From Chloroflexota bacterium (GTDB lineage: Bacteria > Chloroflexota > Chloroflexia > Chloroflexales > Roseiflexaceae), in NCBI GenBank assembly GCA_013388755.1, contig JACAEQ010000048.1, positions 1-39,001 of the forward strand: a stretch of 39,001 nucleotides of DNA, in the 5' to 3' direction. Made by a program: the position numbers and the translations under genes. Numbering within the stretch: position 1 is the stretch's first letter; every line of letters begins with the position of its first letter. Positions 16,806 to 26,803 of this stretch are shown here, in pieces. Under the pieces are notes generated by a model. It was given only the letters and a program-made list of their open reading frames with translations, ran no database searches and had not been told where the DNA came from.

Positions 16806-17933
16806 ATGGCAACAGCAGCAGGTGAACTGCCCAGGGCAGCCAGAGGCAAGAAGCAGGAAGACGTCGGGCAGATTCCCCAGTGGAAACTCATGGTGCGGCG
16901 CTTCCGCCAGAGTAAGCTTTCGGTTGCGGCACTCTTTGTTCTGGGTGTGATGTACCTGTTCATGATCCTCGGCGATTTCATTGCGCCGTATCAGCACGAT
17001 GTGCTCGACTCGAACAATCCCTTCGCGCCGCCAACCCAGATTGTCTGGGGGCCGGATGGGCCCGGGATTTATGGCCTGAAGCAGGAACTGGACCAGGAGA
17101 AGTTCCAGTGGGTCTATACGATCGATACCAGCACGATCTATCCCATTCGGTTTTTTGTCCAGGGATATGAGTATCGCTTCCTCGGGTTCGTCCCTTCAAA
17201 GCTGCACCTGTTTGGCGTTGAAGCGCCGCCGGATGTCAACGCGCGCATCTTCCTCTGGGGCGCCGATAAAGAAGGGCGCGACCTCTTCTCGCGCGTGCTG
17301 AAGGGTTCGCAGGTGTCGCTGACCCTCGGCTTCTTCGGCGTCTTCCTGTTCGTGATTATCGGCTCGATTGTCGGCACCGCATCGGGGTATTTCGGTGGCG
17401 TGCTCGACAACCTGATCCAGCGCATTATTGAGCTTATCCGCTCTTTTCCGGACTTGCCGCTCTATATGGCGCTGGCCGCGGCGCTGCCGCTCAATGTATC
17501 GATCACGGTGCGCTACTTCCTGATTACGGTCGTGATTGCCGTCATCGGCTGGACCGGGTTGGCGCGCGAGGTGCGCGGCAAGGTGCTCGCCTTCCGTGGC
17601 GCCGACTATACGGCAGCGGCGATTGCAGCCGGCGCAGGCCACTGGCACGTGATCACGCACCACCTGATCCCGAATGCCATGAGCCATATTGTCGTCGTGG
17701 CCATGCTGGCGATCCCTGGCTCGATCGGCCTGGAAACGGCGCTGAGCTTCCTCGGCCTCGGCATTTTGCCGCCGGCGGTGAGCTGGGGGATCCTGTTGCG
17801 CGACGCGCAGACGGTGCAGGCGGTCGTCACCTATCCCTGGCTGCTGATCCCGGTCATTCTGTTGATCATTACCGTGCTGAGTTTCAACTTGCTCGGCGAC
17901 GGTGTGCGCGATGCGGTGGATCCGTATGCATAG
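16806..17933 (+). CDS. ABC transporter permease, DppC/OppC type
   Basis: 375 residues, longer than the usual 280-310. A cytoplasmic N-terminus (about 1-45) leads to a first membrane segment (about 40-60). An extended extracytoplasmic loop (about 65-145) carries the extra length. The conserved LWGADKEGRDLFSRVLKGSQVSLTLG follows, with five more membrane segments. The EAA loop is AAIAAGAGHWHVITHHLIPNAMSHI and the ending LLGDGVRDAVDPYA is diagnostic. The ATG at 16806 is chosen over an in-frame TTG at 16785, which lies in AACGTT repeat sequence. It lies 40 nt after the first permease. Confidence 0.94.
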   Translation: MATAAGELPRAARGKKQEDVGQIPQWKLMVRRFRQSKLSVAALFVLGVMYLFMILGDFIAPYQHDVLDSNNPFAPPTQIVWGPDGPGIYGLKQELDQEKFQWVYTIDTSTIYPIRFFVQGYEYRFLGFVPSKLHLFGVEAPPDVNARIFLWGADKEGRDLFSRVLKGSQVSLTLGFFGVFLFVIIGSIVGTASGYFGGVLDNLIQRIIELIRSFPDLPLYMALAAALPLNVSITVRYFLITVVIAVIGWTGLAREVRGKVLAFRGADYTAAAIAAGAGHWHVITHHLIPNAMSHIVVVAMLAIPGSIGLETALSFLGLGILPPAVSWGILLRDAQTVQAVVTYPWLLIPVILLIITVLSFNLLGDGVRDAVDPYA

Positions 17934-18075
17934 TGAGGCGAGCGGCGAGGGGCGACAGGTGGCAGGTAAGGCGTAAGAAGCGGGAAAAGCCGGGGCATCA
18001 GCCGCGAATGGATGCGATGGATACACTCTCCTTCGTGTCTGGCGCTGCCTGCCTCACTGGAAGAGGAGCCATTCC

Positions 18076-19119
18076 ATGACGAATGCTGTAACCGGCGCTG
18101 AGACCTCCAACGTACAGATCGTGAGCGAAGACGATGTTGTGCGCGTCCAGGATCTGAAGCTCAATTTCTATACGGCGCTCGGCGTCGTGCGCGCGCTGAA
18201 TGGCGTGTCGTTCAATATTCCGCGCGGCAAGGTGCTCGGGGTCGTCGGTGAGTCGGGTTGCGGCAAAAGCCAGACCGGCCTCTCGATTATGCAACTGACG
18301 ACCGGGCGCATTGAGGGTGGCAGCATCCTGTTTCGCGAGTTCAATACCGGTGAGGCGATTGATATCACCAGACTCGAGAAAAATGGCCCGGAGATGCGTC
18401 ACATTCGCGGTAATAATATCTCGATGATCTTCCAGGAACCGATGACCTCGCTGAACCCCTGTTATACGGTCGGCAATCAGATTGAGGAAGCGATCCTGCT
18501 CCATCAAACGCAGGATAAGGCCGAGGCGCGCAAGCGAGCGGTAGATATTCTGCAGAAAGTCGGCATGCCGAACCCGGAGCGCATTGCCGATAGCTATCCG
18601 CACCAGCTCTCCGGCGGCATGCGCCAGCGCGCGATGATTGCGATGGCTCTCTCCTGCACGCCGACACTGCTGATCGCCGATGAGCCGACCACCGCGCTCG
18701 ATGTGACGACTGAAGCGCAGATCCTCGACTTGATGCGCGATCTTCAGAATGAGATCGGCACGTCGATTATGTTCATCACCCATAATATGGGTGTGGTGGC
18801 GCAGATGTGTGATGAGGTCGCCGTAATGTATCTCGGCCGGATCATCGAACGGGCCACGATCGACGATATCTTTTACGATCCGAAGCATCCCTATACAATC
18901 TCATTGCTCCGCTCCATCCCGCGCCTCGGCGTCGCCCGCGGCGAGAAACTTGAGTCGATCAAGGGCACCGTGCCCGATCCGTACTCGACCGTCACTGGCT
19001 GCCCGTTCCACCCGCGCTGCCCGGCCGCAATTCCCGGCCTGTGCGACGCGGTCATGCCCGACGAGACGTTTGTGGCCGGGTCGCGCACGCACACGGTGCG
19101 TTGCCATCTGTACACGTAG
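18076..19119 (+). CDS. Peptide ABC transporter ATPase, DppD/OppD type
   Basis: 347 residues. It hydrolyses ATP on the cytoplasmic face to drive the transporter. Walker A is GESGCGKSQ (58-66), Q-loop at [10 protein letters not shown], signature LSGGMRQR (178-185), Walker B LLIADEP (198-204), and the switch His is in FITHNMG. The oligopeptide C-terminal domain has [15 protein letters not shown], a cysteine cluster that in some relatives binds iron-sulfur. GAGGAG lies 8 nt before the ATG. The 142-nt spacer before it is composed of degenerate AGGCG-type repeats. Confidence 0.96.
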   Translation: MTNAVTGAETSNVQIVSEDDVVRVQDLKLNFYTALGVVRALNGVSFNIPRGKVLGVVGESGCGKSQTGLSIMQLTTGRIEGGSILFREFNTGEAIDITRLEKNGPEMRHIRGNNISMIFQEPMTSLNPCYTVGNQIEEAILLHQTQDKAEARKRAVDILQKVGMPNPERIADSYPHQLSGGMRQRAMIAMALSCTPTLLIADEPTTALDVTTEAQILDLMRDLQNEIGTSIMFITHNMGVVAQMCDEVAVMYLGRIIERATIDDIFYDPKHPYTISLLRSIPRLGVARGEKLESIKGTVPDPYSTVTGCPFHPRCPAAIPGLCDAVMPDETFVAGSRTHTVRCHLYT

Positions 19120-19128
19120 AGGAGCGCT

Positions 19129-20241
19129 ATGGAGACCGCAAGGAAAAATGGTAAATCAGACGATATCTTGCTCGAGGTGAAAGGGCTCAAGAAGCACTTT
19201 CCCATCCAGAGCGGCTTCCTGCGGCGCGTCACCGGCTATGTGAAGGCGGTCGACGGCATTGATTTCTATATCAAAAAGGGCGAGACCCTCGGCCTGGTCG
19301 GCGAATCGGGATGTGGCAAGAGCACAACTGGCCGCACGATCCTGCGCTTGCTCGACCCGACTGCCGGCGAGATCGTCTTTGATGACCCGAATATCGGTAA
19401 GGTGGACCTGGCGAAACTCAAGCGGTCGCAACTGAAGCAGGTGCGGCCCAATATGCAGATTATCTTTCAGGACCCCTTCTCGTCGCTGAACCCGCGCCTC
19501 ACCGTCGGCCAGATCGTCGGCGAGCCACTCGCAATCCAGGGTGTTGCGTCGGGTCAGGCGCTGAAGGATCGGGTCGCGGAACTCTTGCAGGAGGTCGGCA
19601 TCCGCCCGGAGAACATGACGCGTTACCCGCACGCATTCTCCGGCGGCCAGCGCCAGCGTATCGGCATCGCGCGCGCCCTGGCGCTCAACCCAAAGTTGAT
19701 CGTCTGCGATGAGCCGGTCTCGGCGCTCGATGTGTCGATCCAGGCCCAGGTGCTCAACTTGCTTGAAGATCTCCAGTCAAAGTATGATCTGACGTACCTC
19801 TTCGTGGCCCACGACCTGAGTGTGGTGGAGCATATCTCGGATCGCGTGGCGGTGATGTATGTCGGTTACATTGTCGAGATGGCCGATACCGACAGCCTGT
19901 ACTATCACCCGAAGCATCCGTATACCGAGGCGTTGCTGGCGGCCATCCCGAAACCGGATCCGCGCCGGCGCACCCGGCCGGTGAAGCTCCCGGGCGATGT
20001 GCCAAGTCCCGCAAATCCTCCTTCGGGATGCTACTTCCATCCACGTTGCCGTTATGCAAAAGACATCTGCAAGGCCGAACGCCCGCCGCTGCGCGATATC
20101 GGCAATGAACACTGGGTGGCATGCCATTTCGCTGAGGAGTTGCAGCTCCAGGGCGTCACGCGCCTGAGTGAGATTCCGGTGATCGAACTGCCCAGGCGCC
20201 AGGCGCCAGCACCGGCCCCGACGGCGGCAACGCCGGCGTAG
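19129..20241 (+). CDS. Peptide ABC transporter ATPase, DppF/OppF type
   Basis: 370 residues, partner of the preceding ATPase. Walker A is GESGCGKST (58-66), Q-loop [15 protein letters not shown], signature [15 protein letters not shown], Walker [15 protein letters not shown], and switch His in [11 protein letters not shown]. The C-terminal oligopeptide domain has [14 protein letters not shown]. The tail after about 345 is Pro/Ala-rich. It starts 9 nt after the OppD stop with AGGAG upstream, and is the last gene of the operon, 46 nt before a strong terminator. Confidence 0.96.
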   Translation: METARKNGKSDDILLEVKGLKKHFPIQSGFLRRVTGYVKAVDGIDFYIKKGETLGLVGESGCGKSTTGRTILRLLDPTAGEIVFDDPNIGKVDLAKLKRSQLKQVRPNMQIIFQDPFSSLNPRLTVGQIVGEPLAIQGVASGQALKDRVAELLQEVGIRPENMTRYPHAFSGGQRQRIGIARALALNPKLIVCDEPVSALDVSIQAQVLNLLEDLQSKYDLTYLFVAHDLSVVEHISDRVAVMYVGYIVEMADTDSLYYHPKHPYTEALLAAIPKPDPRRRTRPVKLPGDVPSPANPPSGCYFHPRCRYAKDICKAERPPLRDIGNEHWVACHFAEELQLQGVTRLSEIPVIELPRRQAPAPAPTAATPA

Positions 20242-20287
20242 GTCACCTCGTCTGCGGGTGTGAGCCTGCGGCAGGATGGTATTCCAG

Positions 20288-20327
20288 ATCCAGGCAGCGT
20301 TGAGATACGCTGCCTGGATGTTTTTTT
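20288..20327 (+). terminator. Rho-independent terminator of the ABC operon
   Basis: ATCCAGGCAGCGT (20288-20300) pairs perfectly with ACGCTGCCTGGAT (20307-20319), a 13-bp stem with a 6-nt loop, followed by G and seven T residues. Confidence 0.95.
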
Positions 20328-20338
20328 ATGACAGAACT

Positions 20339-20429
20339 TACGCGGTGGCATACCAGCAGGATGGCCTGGAGGGCGGCACGCCCTCCAGAGTCCATCATCC
20401 GTCGGCGGGAAGGCGGTCGCAACCTGGAA
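20339..20429. repeat. 91-bp dispersed repeat, copy A
   Basis: It matches 34741-34831 in the same orientation, without gaps. I count 9 differences over 91 positions. It contains a perfect hairpin CTGGAGGGCG-GCA-CGCCCTCCAG. Reading frames through it look like GGTPSRVH and are not genes. Confidence 0.85.
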
Positions 20430-20434
20430 CGACG

Positions 20435-20587
20435 ATGCGACCCGATCGACTGGCTCTCGTGCTGCTGGTAGCAACCATTCTGGTAGCAACCATCATTGTG
20501 CTGATCTTTGGTGAACTTGTAACCCGCGTGGTGTTTGCGGCCCTGCTGGCGCCGGGGATGTGCGGTGCGCGTGATATGGCGGCTTAG
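20435..20587 (+). CDS. Doubtful 50-residue membrane peptide
   Basis: ATG at 20435 opens a 50-residue frame with a continuous hydrophobic run (LALVLLVATILVATIIVLIF) and then a short tail. The composition is unlike the repeat around it. There is no clear ribosome site, no promoter and no recognised family, and its last codons lie in the direct repeat GGCTTAGAGCC. It could be a true single-span protein or chance. Confidence 0.25.
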   Translation: MRPDRLALVLLVATILVATIIVLIFGELVTRVVFAALLAPGMCGARDMAA

Positions 20588-20736
20588 AGCCAATACCTTT
20601 CACAGACGCCCGTCACTCCCTCCCCGGCCCTCCCCCGCCAGGGGAGGGAGTCCGACTCCTCCCCCCGGCGGGGGGAGGTCGGGTGGGGGCTATGCGGTGC
20701 ATAACGCCTTATTTGAAAGGTATCGGGCTTAGAGCC
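20581..20736. repeat. Hairpin element flanked by 11-bp direct repeats
   Basis: GGCTTAGAGCC occurs at 20581-20591 and 20726-20736. Just inside are inverted ends ATACCTTTCA (20593-20602) and TGAAAGGTAT (20714-20723). The interior holds two GC-rich hairpins: 20615-20625 with 20641-20651, and 20658-20666 with 20670-20678. It looks like a small non-autonomous element or repeat cluster; there is no coding capacity. The right direct repeat overlaps the left end of the next element. Confidence 0.55.
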
Positions 20737-20889
20737 TGTCCGAACACCAGATGGTCCATGTCATTGCGAGCGCGAGCGAAGCAAGCTCCTCGCGCGCCGC
20801 TCGATTGCTTCAGCCACGCTGCGCTCGCTGCACGCGGTCGCTGGCGCTCCGCGCAATGGCAGCATGCCCATGGGTGTTCGGAGAGGCAC
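20732..20889. mobile_element. Candidate 158-bp MITE
   Basis: Ends GAGCCTGTCCGAACACC (20732-20748) and the inverse of GTGCCTCTCCGAACACC (20873-20889) agree at 15 of 17 positions. Similarity continues inward to CATTGCG in both arms, so the whole unit can fold back. TTA flanks both sides (20729-20731 and 20890-20892), like a 3-bp target duplication. Ends and TNA-type duplication recall the IS5 superfamily; that link is inference. No transposase is present. Confidence 0.6.
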
Positions 20890-21033
20890 TTACCCTGTCG
20901 GAACATCGCCAGCAGTATAAAAACGAGTACTGGCAGCAAGTCAGGGCGATTATTTTATCCTGGCGCGGCCTGGCGTGCCGTTGATGGTTGCGGCGCTTGC
21001 TTCGCAGACGTGGATGTTAACGAGTGGGTGGTA

Positions 21034-21108
21034 TGGTGGGCCGGGTGGGGATCGAACCCACGACCGTCGGTTTAAAAGACCGCTGCTCTACCGCTGAGCT
21101 ACCAGCCC
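21034..21108 (-). tRNA. tRNA-Lys (anticodon TTT), CCA encoded
   Basis: 75 nt. Acceptor GGGCTGG pairs with CCGGCCC (one T-G wobble). The D stem is GCTC/GAGC, the anticodon loop CTTTTAA gives TTT for lysine, the T arm is GTGGG-TTCGATC-CCCAC, the discriminator is A, and CCA is encoded. The outermost anticodon-stem pair (27-43) is G-A rather than Watson-Crick. It lies alone between the repeat mosaic and the quinone oxidoreductase gene. Confidence 0.96.
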
Positions 21109-21116
21109 CACCAGAT

Positions 21117-21125
21117 ATTATACCA
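21117..21125 (-). promoter_or_regulatory. Extended -10 promoter of tRNA-Lys
   Basis: TGGTATAAT on the minus strand. The predicted start near 21110 falls within a few bases of the mature tRNA 5' end. No good -35 box was seen. Confidence 0.6.
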
Positions 21126-21138
21126 CAGCCATGGACAG

Positions 21139-22107
21139 CTATGGGAGGAGCAGGAGCTTCCCGCTTGTCGCCCGGCTCGCCAGCGCGCGGTGCGCCTCCG
21201 CGGCGTCAGCCAGCGGGTAGGTTGAGTCAATCCGCACGCTCAGTTCACCCGACGCCATCCAGGCGAAGAGATCACCGGCGCGCCAGAGCAACTCGTCGCG
21301 CGTCAGCAGGTAGTGCCCCAGTGACGGGCGCGTCAGGAACAATGACCCCTTTGCGTTCAATATCTGCGGATCGAACGGCGGCACAGCTCCGCTTGATTGA
21401 CCGAACAGCACCATGTAGCCGCGCGGGCGCAGGCATGCAAGGCTGCCATCGAAGGTCGTCCGGCCGACCGAGTCGTAGACCACATGGACGCCTGCGCCGC
21501 CGGTCAAACGGCGCACGGCATCTGGGAAGTCTTCCTGCGTATACAGGATGATGTCGTGGGCGCCGGCGGCACGGGCCAGCACTGCCTTCTCTTCGGTCGA
21601 GACGGTGCCGATGACGTGCGCGCCGCAACGCCTGGCAATCTGGACCAGCAACAACCCGACGCCGCCGGCGGCGGCATGGATCAGCGCCACGTCACCCTGG
21701 CGTAATGGATAGGTGCTGTACGCCAGGTAGTGCGCCGTCATCCCCTGCAGCATGACAGCCGCTGCCTGCTGCGATGCCACGCCTGCCGGAACCGGGACGA
21801 GTTTCGCCGCCGGTACAATCGCATACTCCGCATACGCGCCCTGCTGCATGGCGTAGGCGACCCGGTCGCCCGAGGTCACGTCAGCAACATCAGGGCCGAC
21901 TGCATCCACGATACCGGCGGCTTCCATTCCCGGGGTCAATGGCAGAATACCCTGGTACTGCCCGCTGCGGTGATAGATATCAATAAAGTTGACGCCCGCA
22001 GCCTCGATTTTCACGCGCACCTCACCCGGTCCAGGATGCGGCAGCGGCACATCCTCATGGCGCAGCACCTCCGGCCCGCCATACTCATGAACACGTATTG
22101 CGCGCAT
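21139..22107 (-). CDS. Zinc-independent quinone oxidoreductase (MDR family)
   Basis: 322 residues. NADPH:quinone reductase-type enzyme, cytoplasmic. The GroES-like half has [22 protein letters not shown] and [14 protein letters not shown], the QOR substrate-side signature. No structural zinc cysteines are present. The nucleotide fold has [15 protein letters not shown] (about 144-158). [18 protein letters not shown] and the C-terminal [24 protein letters not shown] are typical. The ATG overlaps the stop of the large GH13-type gene by one base (TAATG), so they are co-transcribed and probably coupled. A functional link to that gene is not obvious. Confidence 0.93.
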   Translation of the reverse strand: MRAIRVHEYGGPEVLRHEDVPLPHPGPGEVRVKIEAAGVNFIDIYHRSGQYQGILPLTPGMEAAGIVDAVGPDVADVTSGDRVAYAMQQGAYAEYAIVPAAKLVPVPAGVASQQAAAVMLQGMTAHYLAYSTYPLRQGDVALIHAAAGGVGLLLVQIARRCGAHVIGTVSTEEKAVLARAAGAHDIILYTQEDFPDAVRRLTGGAGVHVVYDSVGRTTFDGSLACLRPRGYMVLFGQSSGAVPPFDPQILNAKGSLFLTRPSLGHYLLTRDELLWRAGDLFAWMASGELSVRIDSTYPLADAAEAHRALASRATSGKLLLLP

Positions 22108-25100
22108 TACTCTACTCCTGTGGTTTCTGGCGCCTGTTCGCCTTTCACTTCCAGCAGCAGCCGTTCTACGCGGTACCCGCTACGCTCAGCCGCTGCGCCC
22201 AGTCGCTCTGCGATCCGATGGCATGCCGCACGAACAACTTCCTGATCCGGCGATCCTTCGGCCCTCAGGGTGATAGCGACAGCCAGTTCCAACCACCGGA
22301 GCAGCCGTTCGAAGCGCTCGCGGTTGAACCAGAGCACACCCTGGAAGCGATTGACCCGTGTAAATGATTGTGCATCACGGTCGGTCATCAATGACGTGGC
22401 CAGCGCATAGCCGTCGTCGCCGGCGAGCACCTCGTGCCAGCGCTGCTGCGCCGTCAGCACCCTGACGAGCTGAACTGCGTCGGTTGCGGTGTCTTCGCTG
22501 TAGCCATACTCGACCAGCGCGCCATGCAGCGCCCTGCCGAGCAGGAACTCATCAATCCAGCTACGACTCTGCCCGGCGACGTCATGATCGCTGGCCAGCG
22601 CTCCGAGGCGGTGGATCAGTGCCCAGCCGATAGCTGCGCCCCAGCGTGCCGGGTCATCCGCCAGCGGTGCGCCTACGGCATGCGCCCGCCGTGCATCGGC
22701 GCGCGCCAGCACATCAATGGTCGCCTCGAGCCGTCGCCGTACATCTGCAACAACCGCGGCGCTATCGCCGGTTATACCGCTGAAGGCTGCGAATTCGTCC
22801 AGGAAGTGCGCCAGACGTTGTTCGACCAGCTCCAGCGCATCCTGCATGGCACCGGCATCGCCGGGCGCAGGCTCGATGCGCGCCGTGTCCGCCAGATCAT
22901 CGGCAAGGCTTGCACCACGCTCGTCAAGGCGGTCGAGCGCTGCAAGTTCATCCACGGTCGGAATCTCGGCACCATCCGCCCCTTCCAGCATGCTATCGGC
23001 AAAATCGGCACGGGGTTCGGCGCGTTCACCCATCAGCGCAAGTTCTGCAGGCGCCGGCGGCTGGCATTCGTCGGTCCATTCTGCCAGCACGCGCAGCATC
23101 TCAGCGCTGACCAGCGCCCGGAACGGCGCCAGCACCGGCTGCAAAAACGTTTCGCGCAATGCAATGTCAATACTCGGTACACCGCGCCCATTCAGGTAGG
23201 CGGCCATGTGCCCATACCGCCCGTCCGCCGTCTCGTTCACCTCACGAAAATCGAGAAACACATGGCACTCATAGGCCCCCAGCTCGACATACAGCCCGCG
23301 CTCGGCCAGGTCGCGGCTATGGCGAATATACTCCAGCCCGCTGCGATGATCGCGGAAGATGGTGTAGTTGTTGTCGCCAGCGCGCAGCCCGAGACCCTCG
23401 GCCAGGGTCCGTTGCACCAGGGCGCGCTCATCGCCCCGGCCGGTGCGCGCCGAGAAGGCCGCCGACAGCCGAACCCAGCCACGCGCATCGGCGTAACGGT
23501 TATGGTAGACCACCAGCGAGCACTCATTGCCATGACGGTTCGAGTAGGCAAACACATCCTCATTGACATGGCCGTCCGGCAGATAGAAATCGTACAGCAG
23601 GAAACTATCCGTTCCGGCGAACAGATAGCGCCGGTGCATCAGCGGGAAGATTTCGCGTTCGTGGCGTGCAATCAGCCATGTGTCAGGCTGCTCTTCCCAG
23701 TAGGCCCGGTAATACTCCATACCATACTTCTCGGTGAACCCTTCCACCTGACCATGGCCGAACATCGGCAGGCCCGGCATCGTCACCATCAATGTGCAGA
23801 TACCGAAGTATTTGTCGCCTTTGCCAAACTGGTCCACGGCGGTACGCTCATCGGGATTATTCATGAAATTGACAAACCGGCGCAACACCTCCGGGTCGAA
23901 TTCCAGCACATTCTTGACGATCTGGCGATACTTGGCATTCTCTTCATCGCGCAAACAGACCATGAAGGCGCTATTGTAGACGCGGTGCATACCGAGTGTT
24001 CGGACGAAATATCCTTCCATCAGCCAGAATGCCTCGGCAAGGAGCAGCGTATCCGGCGCCTCGGCGGCGCAGCGGTCAACAACCTCGCGCCAGAACTCCT
24101 CCGGCATGGCAGCATCGAATTGCAGGCGAGTCATACCGTGTTCGGCGCGCGACGGGATATCGCCACCGGTACCGGGTTCGGGGAACCAGAGCCGATGATA
24201 ATGGCGCCTGGCCAGTGTCATTGCGGCATCGAAGCGGATGACAGGGAACTGCCGCGCAACGTGGAGGATCGTCTGGATGACGGCTTCGCGGACCTCGGGG
24301 TTGAGATAGTTCAGTTGTGCGGTATCGTTCCACGGCATACTGGTGCCGTCGTTGCCGTGATAGATATACCGCTCCTGCCCGGTCCAGCGATCAAGGCGCT
24401 TGAACACAACGGCGGCGTCGCTGCGCGTATAGTAATGATCTTCTATGAAGATCCCGACGCGCTCATCGTGCGAGAGGTCAGGGCCATTGAACGTATAGGT
24501 GGGAAATGGCGAATACGGCAACTGGATGAACCAGTCAGGGTGTTCAATCACCCAGCGACCATCAATACCGACATGATTCGGCACCATATCGGCGGAGAGC
24601 CGGATGCCGCGCTGCCAGGTGCGCGCCCGCAGGTCATCGAGCGCCGGCTGGCCGCCGAGCGCCGCAGCGATCTGATAGTCGTAGAGCGAATATGCCGATG
24701 CCACTGCGTCGGGGTTGCCCATCAACTGCTTGATGCGACGCGACGCCGCGCTTCGTTCCCACAGACCGATCAGCCACAGCCCGGTGAAGCCGCGCTGGGC
24801 CAGCACATCGAGTTCCTCGTCAGGCACCTGATCGAGCGTCTGGATCGGGCGCCCATACTGCTTGCCAAGCTGATCGAGCCAGACAAAGGCGTTCTTTGCC
24901 AGCAAGACCAGCCGCGGCATCCATTCGCGATCGGGAGTGTAGCGCTCGGGCTCGGCCTCCAGGTAGCGATAATCGGCCACCGGCACATTGGCCGCCACCA
25001 GATCGCCGCCGCCAACGCCAAAACGCGCCCGATCCTCTTCCTTCATCACATCCATGCTGCTTAACAGCCGGTAGAGATACCCACGATCGATGAGACCTGC

Positions 25101-25826
25101 CCAGTGCTCGAGAATGTAGTTGAGTTGCGCTTCGAGCGAATGTGGCGCCGCCAGCGCCGGCGCGCGCAGCAGGTCGATCAGGTTGCGGCTATCAATGCCG
25201 GGTAGCAGGCCAGCCGGCGACGGCTGGGTAGCGAAGAACTCGTACAACGACCCGATCAGGAGCACATACGCCGTATCATGTTCCAGCCGCGAGTCGTCGA
25301 ACAGCTCAAGAAATGGGTTGAACGCCGGGTTCATGTTCGCCAGCCAGAGCATCAACAACTCTTCGAGTGCCACTTCGCGGTGTGATGTGCCTTCGGTCGC
25401 GCCTGCCAGCCACGCATCAAGCGAGACCTCGCGGCGATATGCTGCGAGCGGCGGGAAATCATCACAAAACGTGCGCAACGCCGTCTCGACACGCTCCGGC
25501 CCCAGGCGATCATTGAGCCATGCCAGCGCCTCGCGAAGCATGTTCGGGTTGGCGCGCTGGCGGTACACGCGGAACACATAGTGCGCAATTTCGTCAATCA
25601 GCCCCATGGCGCTGAGCTGCCCTGCATGCACCGCCTGTTCGGGGAAGCGCGCCAGATCGCGCCTCTGGTTCATCTTCTGCGCAAACACACGCGCGGCATG
25701 GAAGTTGGCGAAGATGACATTGCCACTAAACTGGAAGAGCGACTCGTCGAACTGGTAGCGATCGCGTGCGCTGCGGGCGACGTGAAACTCCATCACCGGC
25801 GCACCGGTACGATACATTGTGACCAC
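22107..25826 (-). CDS. Large alpha-amylase (GH13) family protein
   Basis: 1239 residues. An N-terminal helical region (about 1-320) precedes the GH13 barrel (about 320-800). A long Ala/Glu/Asp-rich helical C-terminus (about 930-1239) follows. Conserved GH13 regions are: I DMVPNH (413-418), II IRFDAAM with nucleophile Asp533, [11 protein letters not shown] with acid/base Glu598, and IV FMNNPDE (654-660) with Asp659. In region IV the usual NHD is NPD, so the transition-state His is Pro658. Activity is therefore uncertain; glucan or trehalose-type substrates are guesses. No signal peptide is seen, so it is probably cytoplasmic. GTG at 25826 has GGAG 6 nt upstream; an ATG at 25817 is the alternative. 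It is transcribed with the quinone oxidoreductase. Confidence 0.88.
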   Translation of the reverse strand: MVTMYRTGAPVMEFHVARSARDRYQFDESLFQFSGNVIFANFHAARVFAQKMNQRRDLARFPEQAVHAGQLSAMGLIDEIAHYVFRVYRQRANPNMLREALAWLNDRLGPERVETALRTFCDDFPPLAAYRREVSLDAWLAGATEGTSHREVALEELLMLWLANMNPAFNPFLELFDDSRLEHDTAYVLLIGSLYEFFATQPSPAGLLPGIDSRNLIDLLRAPALAAPHSLEAQLNYILEHWAGLIDRGYLYRLLSSMDVMKEEDRARFGVGGGDLVAANVPVADYRYLEAEPERYTPDREWMPRLVLLAKNAFVWLDQLGKQYGRPIQTLDQVPDEELDVLAQRGFTGLWLIGLWERSAASRRIKQLMGNPDAVASAYSLYDYQIAAALGGQPALDDLRARTWQRGIRLSADMVPNHVGIDGRWVIEHPDWFIQLPYSPFPTYTFNGPDLSHDERVGIFIEDHYYTRSDAAVVFKRLDRWTGQERYIYHGNDGTSMPWNDTAQLNYLNPEVREAVIQTILHVARQFPVIRFDAAMTLARRHYHRLWFPEPGTGGDIPSRAEHGMTRLQFDAAMPEEFWREVVDRCAAEAPDTLLLAEAFWLMEGYFVRTLGMHRVYNSAFMVCLRDEENAKYRQIVKNVLEFDPEVLRRFVNFMNNPDERTAVDQFGKGDKYFGICTLMVTMPGLPMFGHGQVEGFTEKYGMEYYRAYWEEQPDTWLIARHEREIFPLMHRRYLFAGTDSFLLYDFYLPDGHVNEDVFAYSNRHGNECSLVVYHNRYADARGWVRLSAAFSARTGRGDERALVQRTLAEGLGLRAGDNNYTIFRDHRSGLEYIRHSRDLAERGLYVELGAYECHVFLDFREVNETADGRYGHMAAYLNGRGVPSIDIALRETFLQPVLAPFRALVSAEMLRVLAEWTDECQPPAPAELALMGERAEPRADFADSMLEGADGAEIPTVDELAALDRLDERGASLADDLADTARIEPAPGDAGAMQDALELVEQRLAHFLDEFAAFSGITGDSAAVVADVRRRLEATIDVLARADARRAHAVGAPLADDPARWGAAIGWALIHRLGALASDHDVAGQSRSWIDEFLLGRALHGALVEYGYSEDTATDAVQLVRVLTAQQRWHEVLAGDDGYALATSLMTDRDAQSFTRVNRFQGVLWFNRERFERLLRWLELAVAITLRAEGSPDQEVVRAACHRIAERLGAAAERSGYRVERLLLEVKGEQAPETTGVE

Positions 25827-25866
25827 GCTGTGCTCCAGTCAGATTGCAGGAAGTGCTGATAGGCGC

Positions 25867-25875
25867 AGTATACCA
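25867..25875 (-). promoter_or_regulatory. Extended -10 promoter of the GH13 gene
   Basis: TGGTATACT on the minus strand; predicted start near 25860, about 34 nt before the GTG start. The -35 region (TCGTAA at 17 nt) is poor. Confidence 0.5.
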
Positions 25876-25991
25876 CGCGGACGATCAGATTACGATTTCC
25901 TGTCAGGGGGGCATATGTATGCGTGTGGCGTCGGCAACGTGCGTTGTATTGAATAAAGCATCGCATCAGCAACGGAGATGGGGGGACAGGA

Positions 25992-26729
25992 ATGGATCCG
26001 CTTGTCATCACGACGATCTCAGTATCGCTGCTGGTCGCCGCCGCATGTGTTGTTGCGCTGGCCGTGCCACGACTGCGCAGTCGTGCGGCACTGCCGGACA
26101 CCCTCGGCACGCTGGCGCGCGCTCGACCCGGCCAGCCGGAATTCTTGCCGCGCCTGCCCTACGCCCGCGCGGCATACATCCTGCCGGATGAGGATCGCGC
26201 CCTCTTTGCAAGCCTCAATGCCGCCGCTCCCGACGACCTGGCAGTCGTGCCGCATGTACGTCTCACCGATGTCCTGTGCGTTGAGCCGCGGACCACGCAA
26301 CCGGATCACTACCGCGACCGGATACGCGACATTGTGCTTGATTTTGTGCTGTGCGACAGGCAAACGGCGACGCCGCGCCTGGCGGCGCTCTTTGAGCAAC
26401 CGGGTGCCGCCAGGGGCGCGGCATTTGTGGATGCCGCGCTGGTAGGCGCCGGCATACCGGTGCTACGCATCGCGCGCGGCGCAGGAACACCGGCCGAGGC
26501 GCTGCATACCGAGATCGTTGCGGCACTTGGGCGTCCGAGCAGATCGGCCACGAACCAGGCCGCCTGGCCAGTCGCCGCGCCGGTGACGTCGCCCGGCCGG
26601 GCAGCGCGTCTTCCCGAACTCGTCGTCGTGCCGCGCACGCCGGCGCGGTATGCCTGTGGGCGATGCCATCGCGAGATCCGCGCCCGGGCGCGTTGCTGCC
26701 CGCATTGCGGTGCGGTCCTTGCCGGATGA
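25992..26729 (+). CDS. DUF2726 protein with membrane anchor and C-terminal zinc ribbon
   Basis: 245 residues. One N-terminal membrane segment (about 5-26), then a DUF2726 domain: YILPDEDRALFASLNAAAP, VVPHVRLTDVL, IVLDFVLCDRQTATPRLAALF, FVDAALVGAGIPVLRI. DUF2726 resembles restriction-endonuclease-like folds, and D in LDFVLCD sits where a catalytic Asp would be; nuclease activity is inference. The C-terminus is a zinc ribbon with two CxxC pairs (CGRC and CPHC). AGGA lies immediately before the ATG, an unusually short distance, with GGGGGA a little further upstream. It diverges from the GH13 gene and converges on the NurA gene. Confidence 0.8.
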   Translation: MDPLVITTISVSLLVAAACVVALAVPRLRSRAALPDTLGTLARARPGQPEFLPRLPYARAAYILPDEDRALFASLNAAAPDDLAVVPHVRLTDVLCVEPRTTQPDHYRDRIRDIVLDFVLCDRQTATPRLAALFEQPGAARGAAFVDAALVGAGIPVLRIARGAGTPAEALHTEIVAALGRPSRSATNQAAWPVAAPVTSPGRAARLPELVVVPRTPARYACGRCHREIRARARCCPHCGAVLAG

Positions 26730-26803
26730 GAGAGGGGTAGGGGTTCGTGTCACCGGCTGCGCTGATCTCATCGCTGGCATACCTGCCCCCTGACCCTATT
26801 GCA

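Noticed and set aside
22434-25064. 876-residue open frame opposite the GH13 gene
   Set aside because: It is fully antisense to a gene with clear family motifs, has no ribosome site or recognised domain, and is Arg/His/Gln-rich as expected of a high-GC shadow frame.
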